Of a stretch of 64,000 bases of DNA, positions 1 to 9,255 are shown in pieces. The position numbers and the translations under genes were made by a program. The first letter of the stretch is position 1. Each line of letters begins with the position of its first letter. Source of the DNA: Herbihabitans rhizosphaerae (GTDB lineage: Bacteria > Actinomycetota > Actinomycetes > Mycobacteriales > Pseudonocardiaceae); the NCBI RefSeq assembly GCF_004216555.1, contig NZ_SGWQ01000001.1, positions 248,001-312,000 on the forward strand. Reading direction: 5' to 3'. The notes under the pieces were generated by a model that did not search any database, had not been told where the DNA came from, and saw nothing but the letters and a program-made list of their open reading frames with translations.

Positions 1-1
1 C

Positions 2-421
2 CAGCTCCGCGAGCGCTTCCCCGCGTTGCAGAGCCCGCCCAGCGACGACATCTGCTACGCGACGCAGAACCGCCAGGTGGCCGTGAAGGCGATGGCCGCC
101 GAGTGTGATCTGGTCCTGGTCGTCGGCTCGCAGAACTCGTCGAACTCCAAGCGGCTGGTCGAGGTGGCGCTGCAGGCCGGCTCGAAGGCCTCCCACCTGA
201 TCGACTTCGCCAAGGAGATCGACGAGGAGTGGCTGACCGACGTGGTGACCGTGGGTGTCACCAGCGGCGCCTCCGTGCCCGACATCCTGGTCATGGACGT
301 GCTCGCGTGGCTTGCCGAGCGAGGCTGGGCCGAGGTGCAGGAGGTCACCACGGCCAACGAGAAGATCGCCTTCGCCCTGCCGAGGGAGCTTCGCCGCGAC
401 CTGCCCAAGACCGGCTCCTGA
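2..421 (+). CDS. ispH: 4-hydroxy-3-methylbut-2-enyl diphosphate reductase IspH, C-terminal part
   Basis: This is the 3' end of ispH (LytB); the start lies before the window. IspH is a [4Fe-4S] enzyme that makes IPP and DMAPP in the last step of the MEP isoprenoid pathway. The visible 139 residues contain [12 protein letters not shown], with one of the cluster-ligand cysteines, then the [11 protein letters not shown] and [10 protein letters not shown] blocks, which are diagnostic of the family. The reading frame is open from base 2 and ends at a TGA. The next gene is convergent, a DUF6542 protein that commonly sits beside ispH in actinobacteria. Identification is confident; only the 5' truncation is unresolved. 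Confidence 0.96.
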   Translation, partial: QLRERFPALQSPPSDDICYATQNRQVAVKAMAAECDLVLVVGSQNSSNSKRLVEVALQAGSKASHLIDFAKEIDEEWLTDVVTVGVTSGASVPDILVMDVLAWLAERGWAEVQEVTTANEKIAFALPRELRRDLPKTGS

Positions 422-462
422 TCACGCGAACGATCACACGATCCTGATCCAGCGCCGCGCGA

Positions 463-1242
463 TCAGCGGTACTCGCCGCCACGGGGCCGGCGCGGCGGAG
501 ACTGCCGCCCGCGACCACGTCCGGCCGGGCCCTGGTCGTCACGAGCAGGCCGACCACCGGCTTGGCCACCGGCACCGCCACGCCGCGGCGGGTTGGCCGG
601 ACCGCCGCGCTCGTCCCGGTCGGGCGCGCCACGCCCCCGCGGACCGCCCGAACGAGGTTCGCCCTGCGGTGGACGCCCGCCACCACCCCGCTGCCGAGGT
701 GGACGGTCGCCGTCCTCGTCCGGTCGCGTGGCCACCTTGCGGGTCCGCTCCTCGGCCGCCCGGTTGCGGGCCACCACGGCCGGGTCACGCTGCAGATACA
801 GGCGGAGGACGCCGATCAGGATCGTCGCGCCGGTGGTGATCGCCATGGTCGGGAAGCCGTTGATCAGCGGCGTCCCCAGCGTGAGCACCTTCGAGAACAG
901 GCTGTTCCCGATGGGTGCGCCCGAGGCCAGGTAGACCACCGTCGGCACGGTCAACGCCAGGATCAGCGGCGGCTGCACCATCGGCCCGAACAGGCTTCGC
1001 CGCCGGACCCAGCACACGGCCGCGACGCAGCCGACGAAGTAGGCACCCTGGAAGACCGGGCTCAGCTTGTTTTGCCGCACCATGTCGATGGCGGCAGCGG
1101 CGGCGGTGACGCCGAGCGCGAGCAGCACGGCGGCCCACCAGGTCAGCCCGCGGAACGTCCCGAAGATCGGGCGCTCGTCCCACGCGGTTGCTGGTGCGTG
1201 CTCGGTGTCAGGATCGCTCTGGCGATCGCGGGTCGCGGTCAC
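463..1242 (-). CDS. DUF6542 family membrane protein
   Basis: A 259-residue protein of unknown function. A short polar N-terminus is followed by about four hydrophobic segments (roughly residues 33-52, 64-80, 90-107 and 125-147). A long C-terminal tail, from about residue 160, is very rich in Arg, Gly, Pro and Asp and is probably disordered and cytoplasmic. The pattern matches the DUF6542 family, found next to ispH in many actinobacteria. The start is GTG. The two genes converge, with about 40 bases between stops. The basic tail could bind nucleic acid or acidic membrane lipids, but this is inference. Confidence 0.75.
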   Translation of the reverse strand: MTATRDRQSDPDTEHAPATAWDERPIFGTFRGLTWWAAVLLALGVTAAAAAIDMVRQNKLSPVFQGAYFVGCVAAVCWVRRRSLFGPMVQPPLILALTVPTVVYLASGAPIGNSLFSKVLTLGTPLINGFPTMAITTGATILIGVLRLYLQRDPAVVARNRAAEERTRKVATRPDEDGDRPPRQRGGGGRPPQGEPRSGGPRGRGAPDRDERGGPANPPRRGGAGGQAGGRPARDDQGPAGRGRGRQSPPRRPRGGEYR

Positions 1243-1379
1243 TCCAACACGTTAGCCCGTCGCCGCCGCGCCGTTGCCGCCGTTCACCAAACCAGGGGTT
1301 CGTCCGGCCGGTGCTGTGACCTGTCGCACGCCGGCTGTCATGTGGCCCGTTGCCCGTCACTGTGGAGTTGTGGTGGCAG

Positions 1380-2321
1380 CTACTCGACGACCACCTCCTG
1401 CCCGTGACCGTTCACCGTCGGGTCGTCGGCGCGCCGAATCGAGGCGAGTTGGCTCGGACTGCCGGACGCCTCGGTCAGCGGGGCGACCGAGGCCCGGAAC
1501 CGCTCGAGCGCCTCGATCTCGCGCCTGCGGGCGGACAGGAACCGCTGCAGGTGGGTGCCGGAGAGGTTCACCGCGTCGACCGCGTTGCCCGCACAGCGGT
1601 GCGCCGCGGCCGCCTGTGCACGCACCGACTCGACGTCCTCGGCGAGCGCGCGCTCGGTCGCCGCGAATAGCGCCGCCGCGGCGATGACACCGAAACCCGT
1701 TGGCCCGCAGAGGAAAACCCGACGGTCGAGCAGCCACCGCAACAGGTCGGGATCGGTGTCCATCGCGGCGACCACGGCCGCGTCCGACGGCACGAACATG
1801 ATCGTCCCGTAGATGGCATCCGCCCACCGCTCATAGCCCTTGCCCGCGAGCTCGGCCGCCCTGGAGCGAATGTTGCGGACGTGCACCCGCAGCGCGTCCA
1901 GCCGCTCGTCCTCATCGTCGGTCTCGACCGCTTCCGTCCAGCAGACCATGCTCATCTTCGCGTCGACCGGGACTCTGCGACCGTCACCGACCAGCAGCAC
2001 CATGTCCGGCCGCGCGGCGCCTCCCCCGGCCAGGTCCGCCTGCAGCAGATAGTGCGGCCCCTCGCGGAGGCCCAGCGCCCGCGCGGTCTCCACCAACACC
2101 TGCTCGCCCAGCTCACCGCGGCCGCTGATGGACGCGAACGCGACCTCGTAGCGACGCAGCGCCTGCTGCTGCGCGTCCACTCGCGAACGCTCCGCGCGCA
2201 CCAGCTCCATCGCCGCGTCCGCCCGGCGCACGCTGTCCCGATACAGCCGCCACACCAGGGCGATCGCCAACGCGAGAAGCACTGCCACGACGACCCCGGC
2301 GGTACCGACCACGACGCTCAC
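1380..2321 (-). CDS. rmuC: RmuC-type DNA recombination protein, short
   Basis: RmuC proteins carry a restriction-endonuclease-like fold and limit recombination at inverted repeats in E. coli. This 313-residue copy has an N-terminal membrane anchor (about residues 5-24), a short helical stretch, and the RmuC core. The core includes LGEQVLVETARALGLREGPHY, RPDMVLLVGDGRRVPVDAKMS with the D-x(n)-DAK nuclease-like motif, and FVPSDAAVVAAM. It is shorter than the roughly 475-residue E. coli protein because the coiled coil is reduced. The GTG start at 2321 is preceded by GGAGG. It lies divergent to sbcD, another gene acting on DNA palindromes and ends. Confidence 0.85.
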   Translation of the reverse strand: MSVVVGTAGVVVAVLLALAIALVWRLYRDSVRRADAAMELVRAERSRVDAQQQALRRYEVAFASISGRGELGEQVLVETARALGLREGPHYLLQADLAGGGAARPDMVLLVGDGRRVPVDAKMSMVCWTEAVETDDEDERLDALRVHVRNIRSRAAELAGKGYERWADAIYGTIMFVPSDAAVVAAMDTDPDLLRWLLDRRVFLCGPTGFGVIAAAALFAATERALAEDVESVRAQAAAAHRCAGNAVDAVNLSGTHLQRFLSARRREIEALERFRASVAPLTEASGSPSQLASIRRADDPTVNGHGQEVVVE

Positions 2322-2474
2322 ACGGACCTCCTCCCGACCTCACCACCCGGCGTCCGCCGGGCTCGCTATCGATCATTACCCGCCGCACCGACAGAAATCA
2401 CTGTCGAACACACGTTCGAGTGAACCACGGCGTGCCTCCCACGATTCATCGCCATTCGGCCGTAACTTGGCGGC

Positions 2475-3617
2475 ATGCGATTGCTGCACACATCCGACTG
2501 GCACGTGGGACGGACGTTCCACGGCCGCGACCTGCTCGCCGAGCAGGAGTCGGTGCTGGGCGGGCTCGCCGATCTCGTCGCCGACGCGGGCGTGGACACC
2601 GTCGTGGTGGCCGGCGACATCTACGACCGCGCGGTGCCGGCGGCCGAGGCGGTCCAGGTGTGCACGCGCGTGCTCGCGCGGATCAGAGCGGCCGGCGCGG
2701 AGATCGTGATCACCCCGGGCAACCACGACTCGGCCGCGCGCCTCGGCGCGTTCAGTGACTTCGCGGCCGCTGGCGGGCTCCACCTCCGCACTCGCACCGC
2801 GGAGTTGGACCGGCCCGTGGTGCTCCACGACGAGCACGGACCCGTCGCCCTGTACGGGATTCCGTATCTCGAACCGGAGCCGGCGCGGCACGCCCTGGCC
2901 GTACCGGACGCGAAGGGGCACGCCGGCGTACTCACCGAGGCGATGCGGCGGGTGCGCGCTGATCTCGCCGAGCGCGCGGGTGGAACCAGGTCGGTCGTGC
3001 TCGCGCACGCGTTCGTGACCGGCGGCGCCGCGTGCGACTCCGAGCGCACGATCGCGGTCGGCGGCGTCGAGCACGTACCGCTGTCGGTGTTCGACGGGGT
3101 CGACTATGTGGCGCTGGGTCACCTGCACGGGCCGCAGCGCCTCGCCGAGCACGTCCGCTATTCGGGCAGCCCGCTGGCGTACTCGTTCTCCGAGGTGAAC
3201 CACCACAAGTCGGTGTGGCTGGTCGATCTGGACGCCGACGGGCTGGGCGCCGTCGAGCGGCACGAACTGCCGGTGCCGCGTCGCCTGGCCACCCTGCGCG
3301 GCCGGCTCGACGATCTGCTGCTCGACGGCGAACACGAGCGTCTCGTCGACCACTACCTGTCCGTCGAGTTGACCGACCCGGTTCGGCCGACCGATCCCCT
3401 GCGCCGGTTGCAGGAGCGCTTCCCGCACGCGGTCCACCTGGTGTGGTCGCCGGAGTCCACGGCGCCGCGGCTGAAATACACCGAGGCCGTACGCGGGCGC
3501 TCCGACCAGGAGATGGCGCACGACTTCGTGGCTGACTGCCGGGGTGAGGCGCCCTCCAAGCGGGAGCGGAGGCTGCTCGACGAGGCGCTCGTCGCCGTGG
3601 GCAGGGAGGAGGGCTGA
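2475..3617 (+). CDS. sbcD: Exonuclease SbcD (Mre11-type nuclease subunit)
   Basis: SbcD is the Mn-dependent nuclease of the SbcCD complex, which opens DNA hairpins and processes double-strand ends. The 380-residue protein shows the calcineurin-like phosphoesterase motifs in order: HTSDWHVGR near the N-terminus, VVAGDIYDR (about residues 43-51), TPGNHDS (about 79-85), LAHAF and ALGHLHGPQ. The length is normal for the family. Its last base is the first base of sbcC (TGATG overlap), so the two are translationally coupled. There is no clear Shine-Dalgarno before the ATG, so a leaderless or weakly initiated start is possible. Confidence 0.96.
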   Translation: MRLLHTSDWHVGRTFHGRDLLAEQESVLGGLADLVADAGVDTVVVAGDIYDRAVPAAEAVQVCTRVLARIRAAGAEIVITPGNHDSAARLGAFSDFAAAGGLHLRTRTAELDRPVVLHDEHGPVALYGIPYLEPEPARHALAVPDAKGHAGVLTEAMRRVRADLAERAGGTRSVVLAHAFVTGGAACDSERTIAVGGVEHVPLSVFDGVDYVALGHLHGPQRLAEHVRYSGSPLAYSFSEVNHHKSVWLVDLDADGLGAVERHELPVPRRLATLRGRLDDLLLDGEHERLVDHYLSVELTDPVRPTDPLRRLQERFPHAVHLVWSPESTAPRLKYTEAVRGRSDQEMAHDFVADCRGEAPSKRERRLLDEALVAVGREEG

Positions 3618-6601
3618 TGCGCCTGCACCGCCTCGAGCTCACCGCCTTCGGCCCGTACGCCCACCGCGAGGTGGTCGACTTCGATGACGTCGGCGCGGAC
3701 GGGCTGTTCCTGCTGCACGGCGATACCGGCGCCGGCAAGACGAGCCTGCTCGACGCGGTGGCGTTCGCGTTGTTCGGCGCGGTCCCCGGTGTGCGCGACG
3801 AGGCGAAACGGCTGCGCTGCGACTACGCCGACCCGGACACCCCGACCGAGGTCGTGCTCGAGCTGACCGTGCAGGGGCAGCGGCTGCGGGTGATGCGGCG
3901 TCCCGAGTACCTGCGGCTCAAACGGCGCGGCAACGGCACGACGAAGCAGCCGACCAAGGCCTCGCTCACCTGGATCGGGTCCGTCCCAAGTGGACAGCCA
4001 CCGGACGGGATCACCCGGGTCGACGAGGTCGGGCTGACCGTGCAGCGCTTGCTCGGCATGAACAAGGAGCAGTTCTTCCAGGTCGTTCTGCTGCCGCAGG
4101 GCGAGTTCGCGCGCTTCCTCCGCGCGGACACGGCCGAACGGGAGAAGCTGCTGGAGCGGCTATTCGGCACCGAGCGGTTCGCCGACGTCGAGCACTGGTT
4201 CCGAGAGCGGCGCCAGAAACGCGGCCGGGTGGTCGAGGCGGGCAAGCACCGCGTTCGGGAGCTCGTCGCGCGGGTGGCGCAGGCGGCGGACGAGGAGCCT
4301 CCGGAGGATCACGACGCCGCCGACAAGGAATGGCTCAGCTCGCTGATCAAGCAGCTCGACGAGAACGCCGGTGAGGCCGGCCAGCGGTCGGTGGCCACCG
4401 CGGCGGCCCGCGACGCGGCGGTCGCCGAGTTGGCCGAGACACGAGCACTGGCCGACCGGGTGCGCCGGGTCCGGGCGGCACAGGCAATGCTCGAACGATG
4501 CGAATCCCTTGAACCGGAACGGAAGGCGTGGCTTCGCGAGCGGGACGCGGCGCGCCGGGCGGCGCCGTTGATCACCGCCTACCGCGCGCTGGAGCGCCTG
4601 GACGACGAGTGCCGCGAGTTGACGAAGCGCCGCGACGGGGCGCGCCGTGCGGTCGCGACTCTCGGCGGACCCGACGACACCGAGGTGGCGGCCCTCCGCA
4701 CGCACGCGGAAGGGTTGCGCGAAGAGGCCGGCGGTCTCGCCCAGTTGGCGGCGGACGCGGAGCAGCAGCGCCGAGATCACGAGCGGATCGAGCGGCTGTC
4801 CGCGATGATCACGCGGGCCGAGGGACGGGCGAGTACGGCCGCCGACAAGCTCGAAGCGTTGCCGGACCGGTTGACCGCACTCCGCACGGCGGTGGAGTCG
4901 TCCAGCACGGCGGCGGCCCGGCTCGACGGCCTCACCGCGGCTCGCGACGACCTGACGCGTCTACACAGGGCGGCCGGCGAACTGCCGGACGCGCGCGCCG
5001 CATTGGTCACCGCCGAGGACCAACTCCGCGATGCGGTGGACACACACCAGCAGGCACGGGAACGCCTGCTGGAGGTGCGCCGGCTGCGCCTGGACGGCAT
5101 GGCCGCCGAGCTGGCCAGCCAGCTCGCCGACGGGCAGACGTGCCCGGTGTGCGGCTCTGCCGAGCACCCGGCTCCGGCGGAGTCCACCGACGACAACGTC
5201 ACCGCTGAGCACGAGAAACTGTTGCAGCACAAGGAGAGCGCGGCACAAGAGCACCGCATCGCCGCCGAGCAGGCCGCGCAGCGCGCACGCGGCACGGTCG
5301 ACGGCCTACTGCGCCTGCTGGACGGCCACGAGATCGACAAGCTGCCCGACCTGCTGGCCGCGGCCGACCAGGAGCGACACGCCGCGGAGGTCGAGGCCGA
5401 GCGGGCGGAGCGCTGCCGCGCCGAGCTCGCCGACGCCGAACGCCAGGCGGAACGGCTGACACAGGAGCGCACGGATATCGAGGCGGAGCTGGCCACGTTG
5501 CGGGCCGAGCACGGCACCGTGGTCAACACGATGGCCGCCCGCGCGGCCCGCCTCGACGAGGCCCGCGGCGATCACCCCGACGTGCTCGCGCGGCGGGCGC
5601 ACCTGGTCGACCTGGCCGACAAGCTGGCCGACCTGGCCACGCTCACCCATGGGCTCGCGGACCATCAGCGCCGGGCCGACGAGCAACGAGCGGAGCTGGC
5701 CACGGCGGCGAGCGACGCTGGGTTCACCAGCGCCAAGAAGGCCGTCACCGCGGCCAGGACCGACGAGCAGATCGCCGAGCTCGACCAGCGGATCGCCGAG
5801 CTGGAGACCGAGCGTGGCACCGCGCACACGATCCTCGCCGATCCTGAACTGTTCGGCATCCACGCCGATACCGAGGTCGATCTCACCACGCTCGAGTCCA
5901 CAGTGGACAGCCGAAGCCGCGAAGCCGAGCGGGCGGCGAACGAACTGCACGCACTCCGGGAGTCGGCGGCACGGGTCGAGGCGCTCGCCGAACGGCTGCG
6001 CCGCGCCTGGGACGAGCTCGCTCCGATCGAGGACGCATTCGCTGAACTGGCCGCGCTCACCGACGTGGTGAACGGTCGCGGTCAGAACTCCAGGCGCATG
6101 TCGTTGCGCTCCTACGTGCTGGCGGCGCGGCTGGAGGAGGTCGTCGTCGCGGCGACCTCGCGGCTGCGCCGGATGAGCCAGGACCGCTATTCGTTCGTGC
6201 ACTCCGACGCCGCGGGAGCACGCGGCACCCGAGGTGGGCTCGGCATCGACGTGCTCGACGACTACTCCGGCACGGTCCGGCCCGCGAAGACGCTGTCTGG
6301 CGGTGAGTCGTTCCTCGCGTCACTGTCGCTGGCGCTCGGGCTCGCCGACGTGGTGGCGGCCGAGACGGGCGGCGCGTTGCTCGACACGCTGTTCGTGGAC
6401 GAGGGGTTCGGCATGTTGGACGCCGACACGCTGGACGTCGTGATGGACACGCTCGACGAACTGCGGGCCGGCGGGCGAACCGTGGGCCTGGTGTCCCACG
6501 TGGAGGAACTGCGTCAGCGCATCCCGGTCCAGCTGCGAGTGCACAAGTCGCGCTCGGGCTCGACGCTCGAACTGACCTCGGCGATCACCGAGGCGGCGTA
6601 G
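3617..6601 (+). CDS. sbcC: Exonuclease SbcC (Rad50-type ATPase subunit)
   Basis: SbcC is the SMC-like ATPase partner of SbcD. The 994-residue protein has the full architecture. Walker A GDTGAGKT lies at about residues 35-42 and a Q-loop region at VVLLPQGEFARFL. Long heptad-rich coiled coils flank a zinc hook, CPVC, at residues 509-512. The ABC signature LSGGES is near 892 and Walker B LFVDEGFGMLD near 925. The hook dimerises two complexes through zinc. One copy of the palindrome GTCCACAGTGGAC lies inside the gene, ending at 5908, where it encodes STVD. The gene ends just before a convergent GNAT gene, with an inverted repeat across the junction. Confidence 0.96.
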   Translation: MRLHRLELTAFGPYAHREVVDFDDVGADGLFLLHGDTGAGKTSLLDAVAFALFGAVPGVRDEAKRLRCDYADPDTPTEVVLELTVQGQRLRVMRRPEYLRLKRRGNGTTKQPTKASLTWIGSVPSGQPPDGITRVDEVGLTVQRLLGMNKEQFFQVVLLPQGEFARFLRADTAEREKLLERLFGTERFADVEHWFRERRQKRGRVVEAGKHRVRELVARVAQAADEEPPEDHDAADKEWLSSLIKQLDENAGEAGQRSVATAAARDAAVAELAETRALADRVRRVRAAQAMLERCESLEPERKAWLRERDAARRAAPLITAYRALERLDDECRELTKRRDGARRAVATLGGPDDTEVAALRTHAEGLREEAGGLAQLAADAEQQRRDHERIERLSAMITRAEGRASTAADKLEALPDRLTALRTAVESSSTAAARLDGLTAARDDLTRLHRAAGELPDARAALVTAEDQLRDAVDTHQQARERLLEVRRLRLDGMAAELASQLADGQTCPVCGSAEHPAPAESTDDNVTAEHEKLLQHKESAAQEHRIAAEQAAQRARGTVDGLLRLLDGHEIDKLPDLLAAADQERHAAEVEAERAERCRAELADAERQAERLTQERTDIEAELATLRAEHGTVVNTMAARAARLDEARGDHPDVLARRAHLVDLADKLADLATLTHGLADHQRRADEQRAELATAASDAGFTSAKKAVTAARTDEQIAELDQRIAELETERGTAHTILADPELFGIHADTEVDLTTLESTVDSRSREAERAANELHALRESAARVEALAERLRRAWDELAPIEDAFAELAALTDVVNGRGQNSRRMSLRSYVLAARLEEVVVAATSRLRRMSQDRYSFVHSDAAGARGTRGGLGIDVLDDYSGTVRPAKTLSGGESFLASLSLALGLADVVAAETGGALLDTLFVDEGFGMLDADTLDVVMDTLDELRAGGRTVGLVSHVEELRQRIPVQLRVHKSRSGSTLELTSAITEAA

Positions 6602-6653
6602 CCGTACACCGAGTTCAGTTCAACTCCTTGCCGAACCAGCGTTCGGTGTACGG
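6602..6653. terminator. Inverted repeat at sbcC / GNAT convergent junction
   Basis: CCGTACACCGA at 6602-6612 pairs perfectly with TCGGTGTACGG at 6643-6653. A smaller competing hairpin, CCGAAC/GTTCGG, sits at 6631-6646. It lies between, and inside the end of, two convergent genes, the expected place for a bidirectional terminator. There is no U-tract, which is common in high-GC actinobacteria. Confidence 0.5.
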
Positions 6654-7112
6654 ACCGGAGCTGAACGCCGGCACCTCGGCGAACCCGTGACAGCGATAGA
6701 GGGCGTGCGAGGCCACCAGATCGTGCCGGGTGTCCAGCCGCAACCGACTGATCCCGCAAGCCCGAGCGTGCCGTTCCAGTGCGATCAGCACGGCCGAGCC
6801 ACCACCCAGCCGTCGATGGCTCGACCGTACGAACATCCGCTTCACCTCGGCGATCTCCGAGCTGACGAACCGCAGGCCCCCGCACCCGGCGACCTTTCCG
6901 TCGTGGCGCGCCACCACGAGCAGCCCAGTCGGCGGCGCGAGGTCGTCGCTGGTGTCCTCCGCCATGTGCGCGTCGACCACCTCGTCGGTCGGCTCCGCGA
7001 GACCGTAGCTCCCGATCACATCGGCCATGTACGCGCGCAGCACGGCTACCGCGTCCGGGTGGTCGATCGACGTGGAGGTCACGGTCCAACTGCCGAGAAC
7101 GGTGACGGTCAT
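6615..7112 (-). CDS. GNAT family N-acetyltransferase
   Basis: A 165-residue acetyltransferase of the GNAT fold that transfers acetyl from acetyl-CoA to an amine; the substrate is not evident. Recognisable parts are GLLVVARHDGKVAGCGGLRF (strands 2-3), IAEVKRMFVRSSHRRLGGGSAVL (strand 4 and the acetyl-CoA pyrophosphate loop, here R-x-x-G-G-G) and LDTRHDLVASHALYRCHGF (motif B). The ATG at 7112 was chosen because longer starts would run into ogt upstream. It is the third and last gene of the Ada-AlkA/ogt operon, 31 bases after ogt, so co-expression under alkylation stress is plausible but not shown. Confidence 0.82.
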   Translation of the reverse strand: MTVTVLGSWTVTSTSIDHPDAVAVLRAYMADVIGSYGLAEPTDEVVDAHMAEDTSDDLAPPTGLLVVARHDGKVAGCGGLRFVSSEIAEVKRMFVRSSHRRLGGGSAVLIALERHARACGISRLRLDTRHDLVASHALYRCHGFAEVPAFSSGPYTERWFGKELN

Positions 7113-7143
7113 GAGGCCATTCTCACCAGGCAGGCAACCGATT

Positions 7144-7644
7144 TCAGGGTGCCTCGTGATCGAGCAGCCAGCGCTTGACCGGAAGGCCCCAGCGGAACCC
7201 GCCGAGCGCCCCGCCAACCCGGACGATCCGGTGGCACGGCACGAAGAGCGCTGCCGCGTTGCGCGCGCACGCCGACGCGGCCGCCCGGATCGCCGCTGGC
7301 CGACCGGCCAACTCGGCGTACTCGGTGTAGGTGATCGGCTCGCCGGCTCGCACGGTCCGCAGCACGTCCCACGCGTGCTCCAGGAACTCGCCTGACGCCT
7401 GGCGCACCGGGATGTCGTCGATCACCGCCAGGTCGCCGTCGTGGTAGGCCTGCACCGCCTTGGTGACCACACCCAGGTCGGGTCGCGGCATCACTTGGGA
7501 CGGCCGCACGCTTGGCGAGACCACCGGCAGCAGATCGTCCACAGTGGACGTCCAGCCGGAGGCGAGTACCACGCCTTCCGCGTCGGCGACCGCGGTGAAC
7601 GGTCCGATCGGGGTGTCCACAGTGGACGAATATGCCTCGGTCAT
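7144..7644 (-). CDS. ogt: Methylated-DNA--protein-cysteine S-methyltransferase
   Basis: This suicide repair protein removes methyl groups from O6-methylguanine and O4-methylthymine in DNA onto its own cysteine. The 166-residue product has the active-site motif FVPCHRIV near residue 130, the arginine-finger region with AAIRAAASACARN, and the C-terminal GGFRWGLPVKRWLL helix. The ATG at 7644 overlaps the stop of the upstream Ada-AlkA gene (ATGA), indicating coupled translation. Two copies of the GTCCACWGTGGAC palindrome lie in its 5' part, both read as STVD, in residues normally variable in this family. Confidence 0.93.
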   Translation of the reverse strand: MTEAYSSTVDTPIGPFTAVADAEGVVLASGWTSTVDDLLPVVSPSVRPSQVMPRPDLGVVTKAVQAYHDGDLAVIDDIPVRQASGEFLEHAWDVLRTVRAGEPITYTEYAELAGRPAAIRAAASACARNAAALFVPCHRIVRVGGALGGFRWGLPVKRWLLDHEAP

Positions 7645-7770
7645 GTCGTGCTCCTGTTCTCTTCGTTGTCGGCGCGCCGGACTCCGGCGAAGCGCCACAA
7701 GTGCATGCCCGCGTAGGACCGCCACGGTTGCCACGCGGCGCCACGCGATTCCAAGGAGTCCACAGTGGAC
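7538..7770. repeat. Cluster of three GTCCACWGTGGAC palindromes
   Basis: Three copies fall within 233 bases, with cores at 7538-7549, 7616-7627 and 7759-7770, inside ogt and the end of ada-alkA. Further copies of the 12-base core in the window are at 5897, 17877, 26373, 27072, 38726, 40746, 41934, 59719, 60069 and 60466. Near-variants occur at about 8440, 18819, 40101 and 60303. Most are read in the frame giving Ser-Thr-Val-Asp, but at least two (27072 and 59719) are read in other frames. This suggests the DNA, not the peptide, is what recurs. Confidence 0.7.
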
Positions 7771-9140
7771 TCCAGCCCGAGCGCGCCCGCTCCGTTGCGC
7801 AGCGCGAGGTCCTGGGTGAGCAGTACGTCGGGTGCGCCGAGTACCCGCATCGCGACGTACCCGGAGGTCCACGGCCCGACGCCGGGGAATTCCTCCAGCC
7901 GCGCACGGAGCTCACCCGGCTCCATGCCGACGTGCACCTCCAGCGAGCCGTCCGCCAGCGCCGAGCACACCGACACGATCGTCGTGATCCGCCGGCGCGG
8001 GCCGGTCAGCACGTCGAACCCTCGCTCCGCGATAGCCGCGGGCGTCGGGAACAGCGTCGTCAGGTCACCGTCCGGTGTGGACAGCGGCTCACCGAGCGAG
8101 GTGCTCAACGTGGCGGCGGCGGTGCGCGCGGCGGCGACCGACACCTGCTGGCCGAGCAGCGCGCGCACGATCAACTCGCCGGCGTCGACGCTGCCCGGAA
8201 CCCGGATCCCGGGAACCGCCGCCACCGAGGGCGCCAGCACCGGGTCGGCGCCGAGCACCTCGTCCACCGCGACCGGATCGGCGTCCAGATCGAGCAGCCG
8301 CCGAAGCCGGGTCACCGCGCTGCCGAGGTCACGCATGTCGGTCAGCCTCAGCGCGCACTCCACGTACTCGTCCCCCGGGCGCAATCGCGCGGTGGCCGCT
8401 CCGTGCGGCAGCCGCAGCGTGCGCGCGTACTCACCGTCCACAATGGACTCCACGCCGGGGATCATCCGGGTACCGAGGAATCCGAGCACGCCGGCCGCGT
8501 CGAACGGCGAACGGAACGGCAGCCGCAGCACTACCCGACCCGGCGCCGGCGGGCCTGACAGCGCCCGCCGCTTGGCAGCCATCCGCAGGTCGGTCGGCGA
8601 CGCCGCGAACACGGCGCGGATCGTGTCGTTGAACTGGCGCACGCTGGCGAATCCGGCCGCGAACGCGGCATCGGCGAACGACAGCGCGGTCGTCTCGATC
8701 AGCAGCCGCGCCGAGTGCGCCCGATGCGCCCGGGCGAGCGCCAGCGGGCCGGCGCCGAGTTCCGCGGTGAGCACGCGGGACAGTTGGCGCTCGGAGTACC
8801 CGACCCGCCGCGCCAGCCCGCCGACGCCCTCGCGCTCCACGACTCCGTCGGAGATCAGCCGCATCGCGCGACCGGCGAGGTCGGCACGCACGTTCCACTC
8901 CGGCGAGCCCGGCACGGCGTCCGGCAGGCAGCGGCGGCACGCGCGGTAGCCGGCGTGCTGCGCGGCGGCAGCGGTCGGATAGAATTCCACGTTGCGGCGC
9001 TTCGGCTTGATCGCCGGGCAGGACGGCCGGCAGTAGATCCCGGTCGTCCGCACGGCCAGGATGAACTGGCCGTCGAACCGGGCATCGCGGGACACCGCGG
9101 CTCGATACTTGAGGTCTTCGTCGATGAGCACGAAACCCAT
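7641..9140 (-). CDS. alkA: Ada-AlkA fusion: methyl-sensing regulator with 3-methyladenine DNA glycosylase
   Basis: A 499-residue trifunctional protein. Residues from about 1 to 80 form the Ada zinc domain, with CRPSC holding the methyl-phosphotriester acceptor cysteine and CRRC completing the zinc site. An AraC-type helix-turn-helix region follows (about 85-170), containing GYSERQLSRVLTAELGAGPL and AGFASVRQFNDTIRAVF. The rest is an AlkA glycosylase with the helix-hairpin-helix FPGVGPWTSGY and the catalytic aspartate in LLTQDLAL. Ada-AlkA fusions activate their own adaptive-response operon when methylated. The ATG at 9140 matches the N-terminus of the family; earlier in-frame codons would add a non-conserved leader. 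Its stop overlaps ogt. Two DnaA boxes lie 89-115 bases upstream. Confidence 0.93.
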   Translation of the reverse strand: MGFVLIDEDLKYRAAVSRDARFDGQFILAVRTTGIYCRPSCPAIKPKRRNVEFYPTAAAAQHAGYRACRRCLPDAVPGSPEWNVRADLAGRAMRLISDGVVEREGVGGLARRVGYSERQLSRVLTAELGAGPLALARAHRAHSARLLIETTALSFADAAFAAGFASVRQFNDTIRAVFAASPTDLRMAAKRRALSGPPAPGRVVLRLPFRSPFDAAGVLGFLGTRMIPGVESIVDGEYARTLRLPHGAATARLRPGDEYVECALRLTDMRDLGSAVTRLRRLLDLDADPVAVDEVLGADPVLAPSVAAVPGIRVPGSVDAGELIVRALLGQQVSVAAARTAAATLSTSLGEPLSTPDGDLTTLFPTPAAIAERGFDVLTGPRRRITTIVSVCSALADGSLEVHVGMEPGELRARLEEFPGVGPWTSGYVAMRVLGAPDVLLTQDLALRNGAGALGLESTVDSLESRGAAWQPWRSYAGMHLWRFAGVRRADNEENRSTT

Positions 9141-9228
9141 CGTGCCACCGGAAACCCACTCCGGCTCGCGGGAATCGGACACCACAATCCGCGTCCGATT
9201 TCCGCTAGCGGCGGCCCGGTCGCTCGAG

Positions 9229-9255
9229 TTGTCCACATGCCCCGGGTTATCCACA
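9229..9255 (+). promoter_or_regulatory. Pair of perfect DnaA boxes upstream of ada-alkA
   Basis: TTGTCCACA at 9229-9237 and TTATCCACA at 9247-9255 are exact matches to the actinobacterial and E. coli DnaA-box consensus. They are in direct orientation, 18 bases apart. They lie in the promoter region of the alkylation-repair operon, which is transcribed leftward. Neither dnaA nor dnaN is in the window, so this is not oriC by context. Confidence 0.6.
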
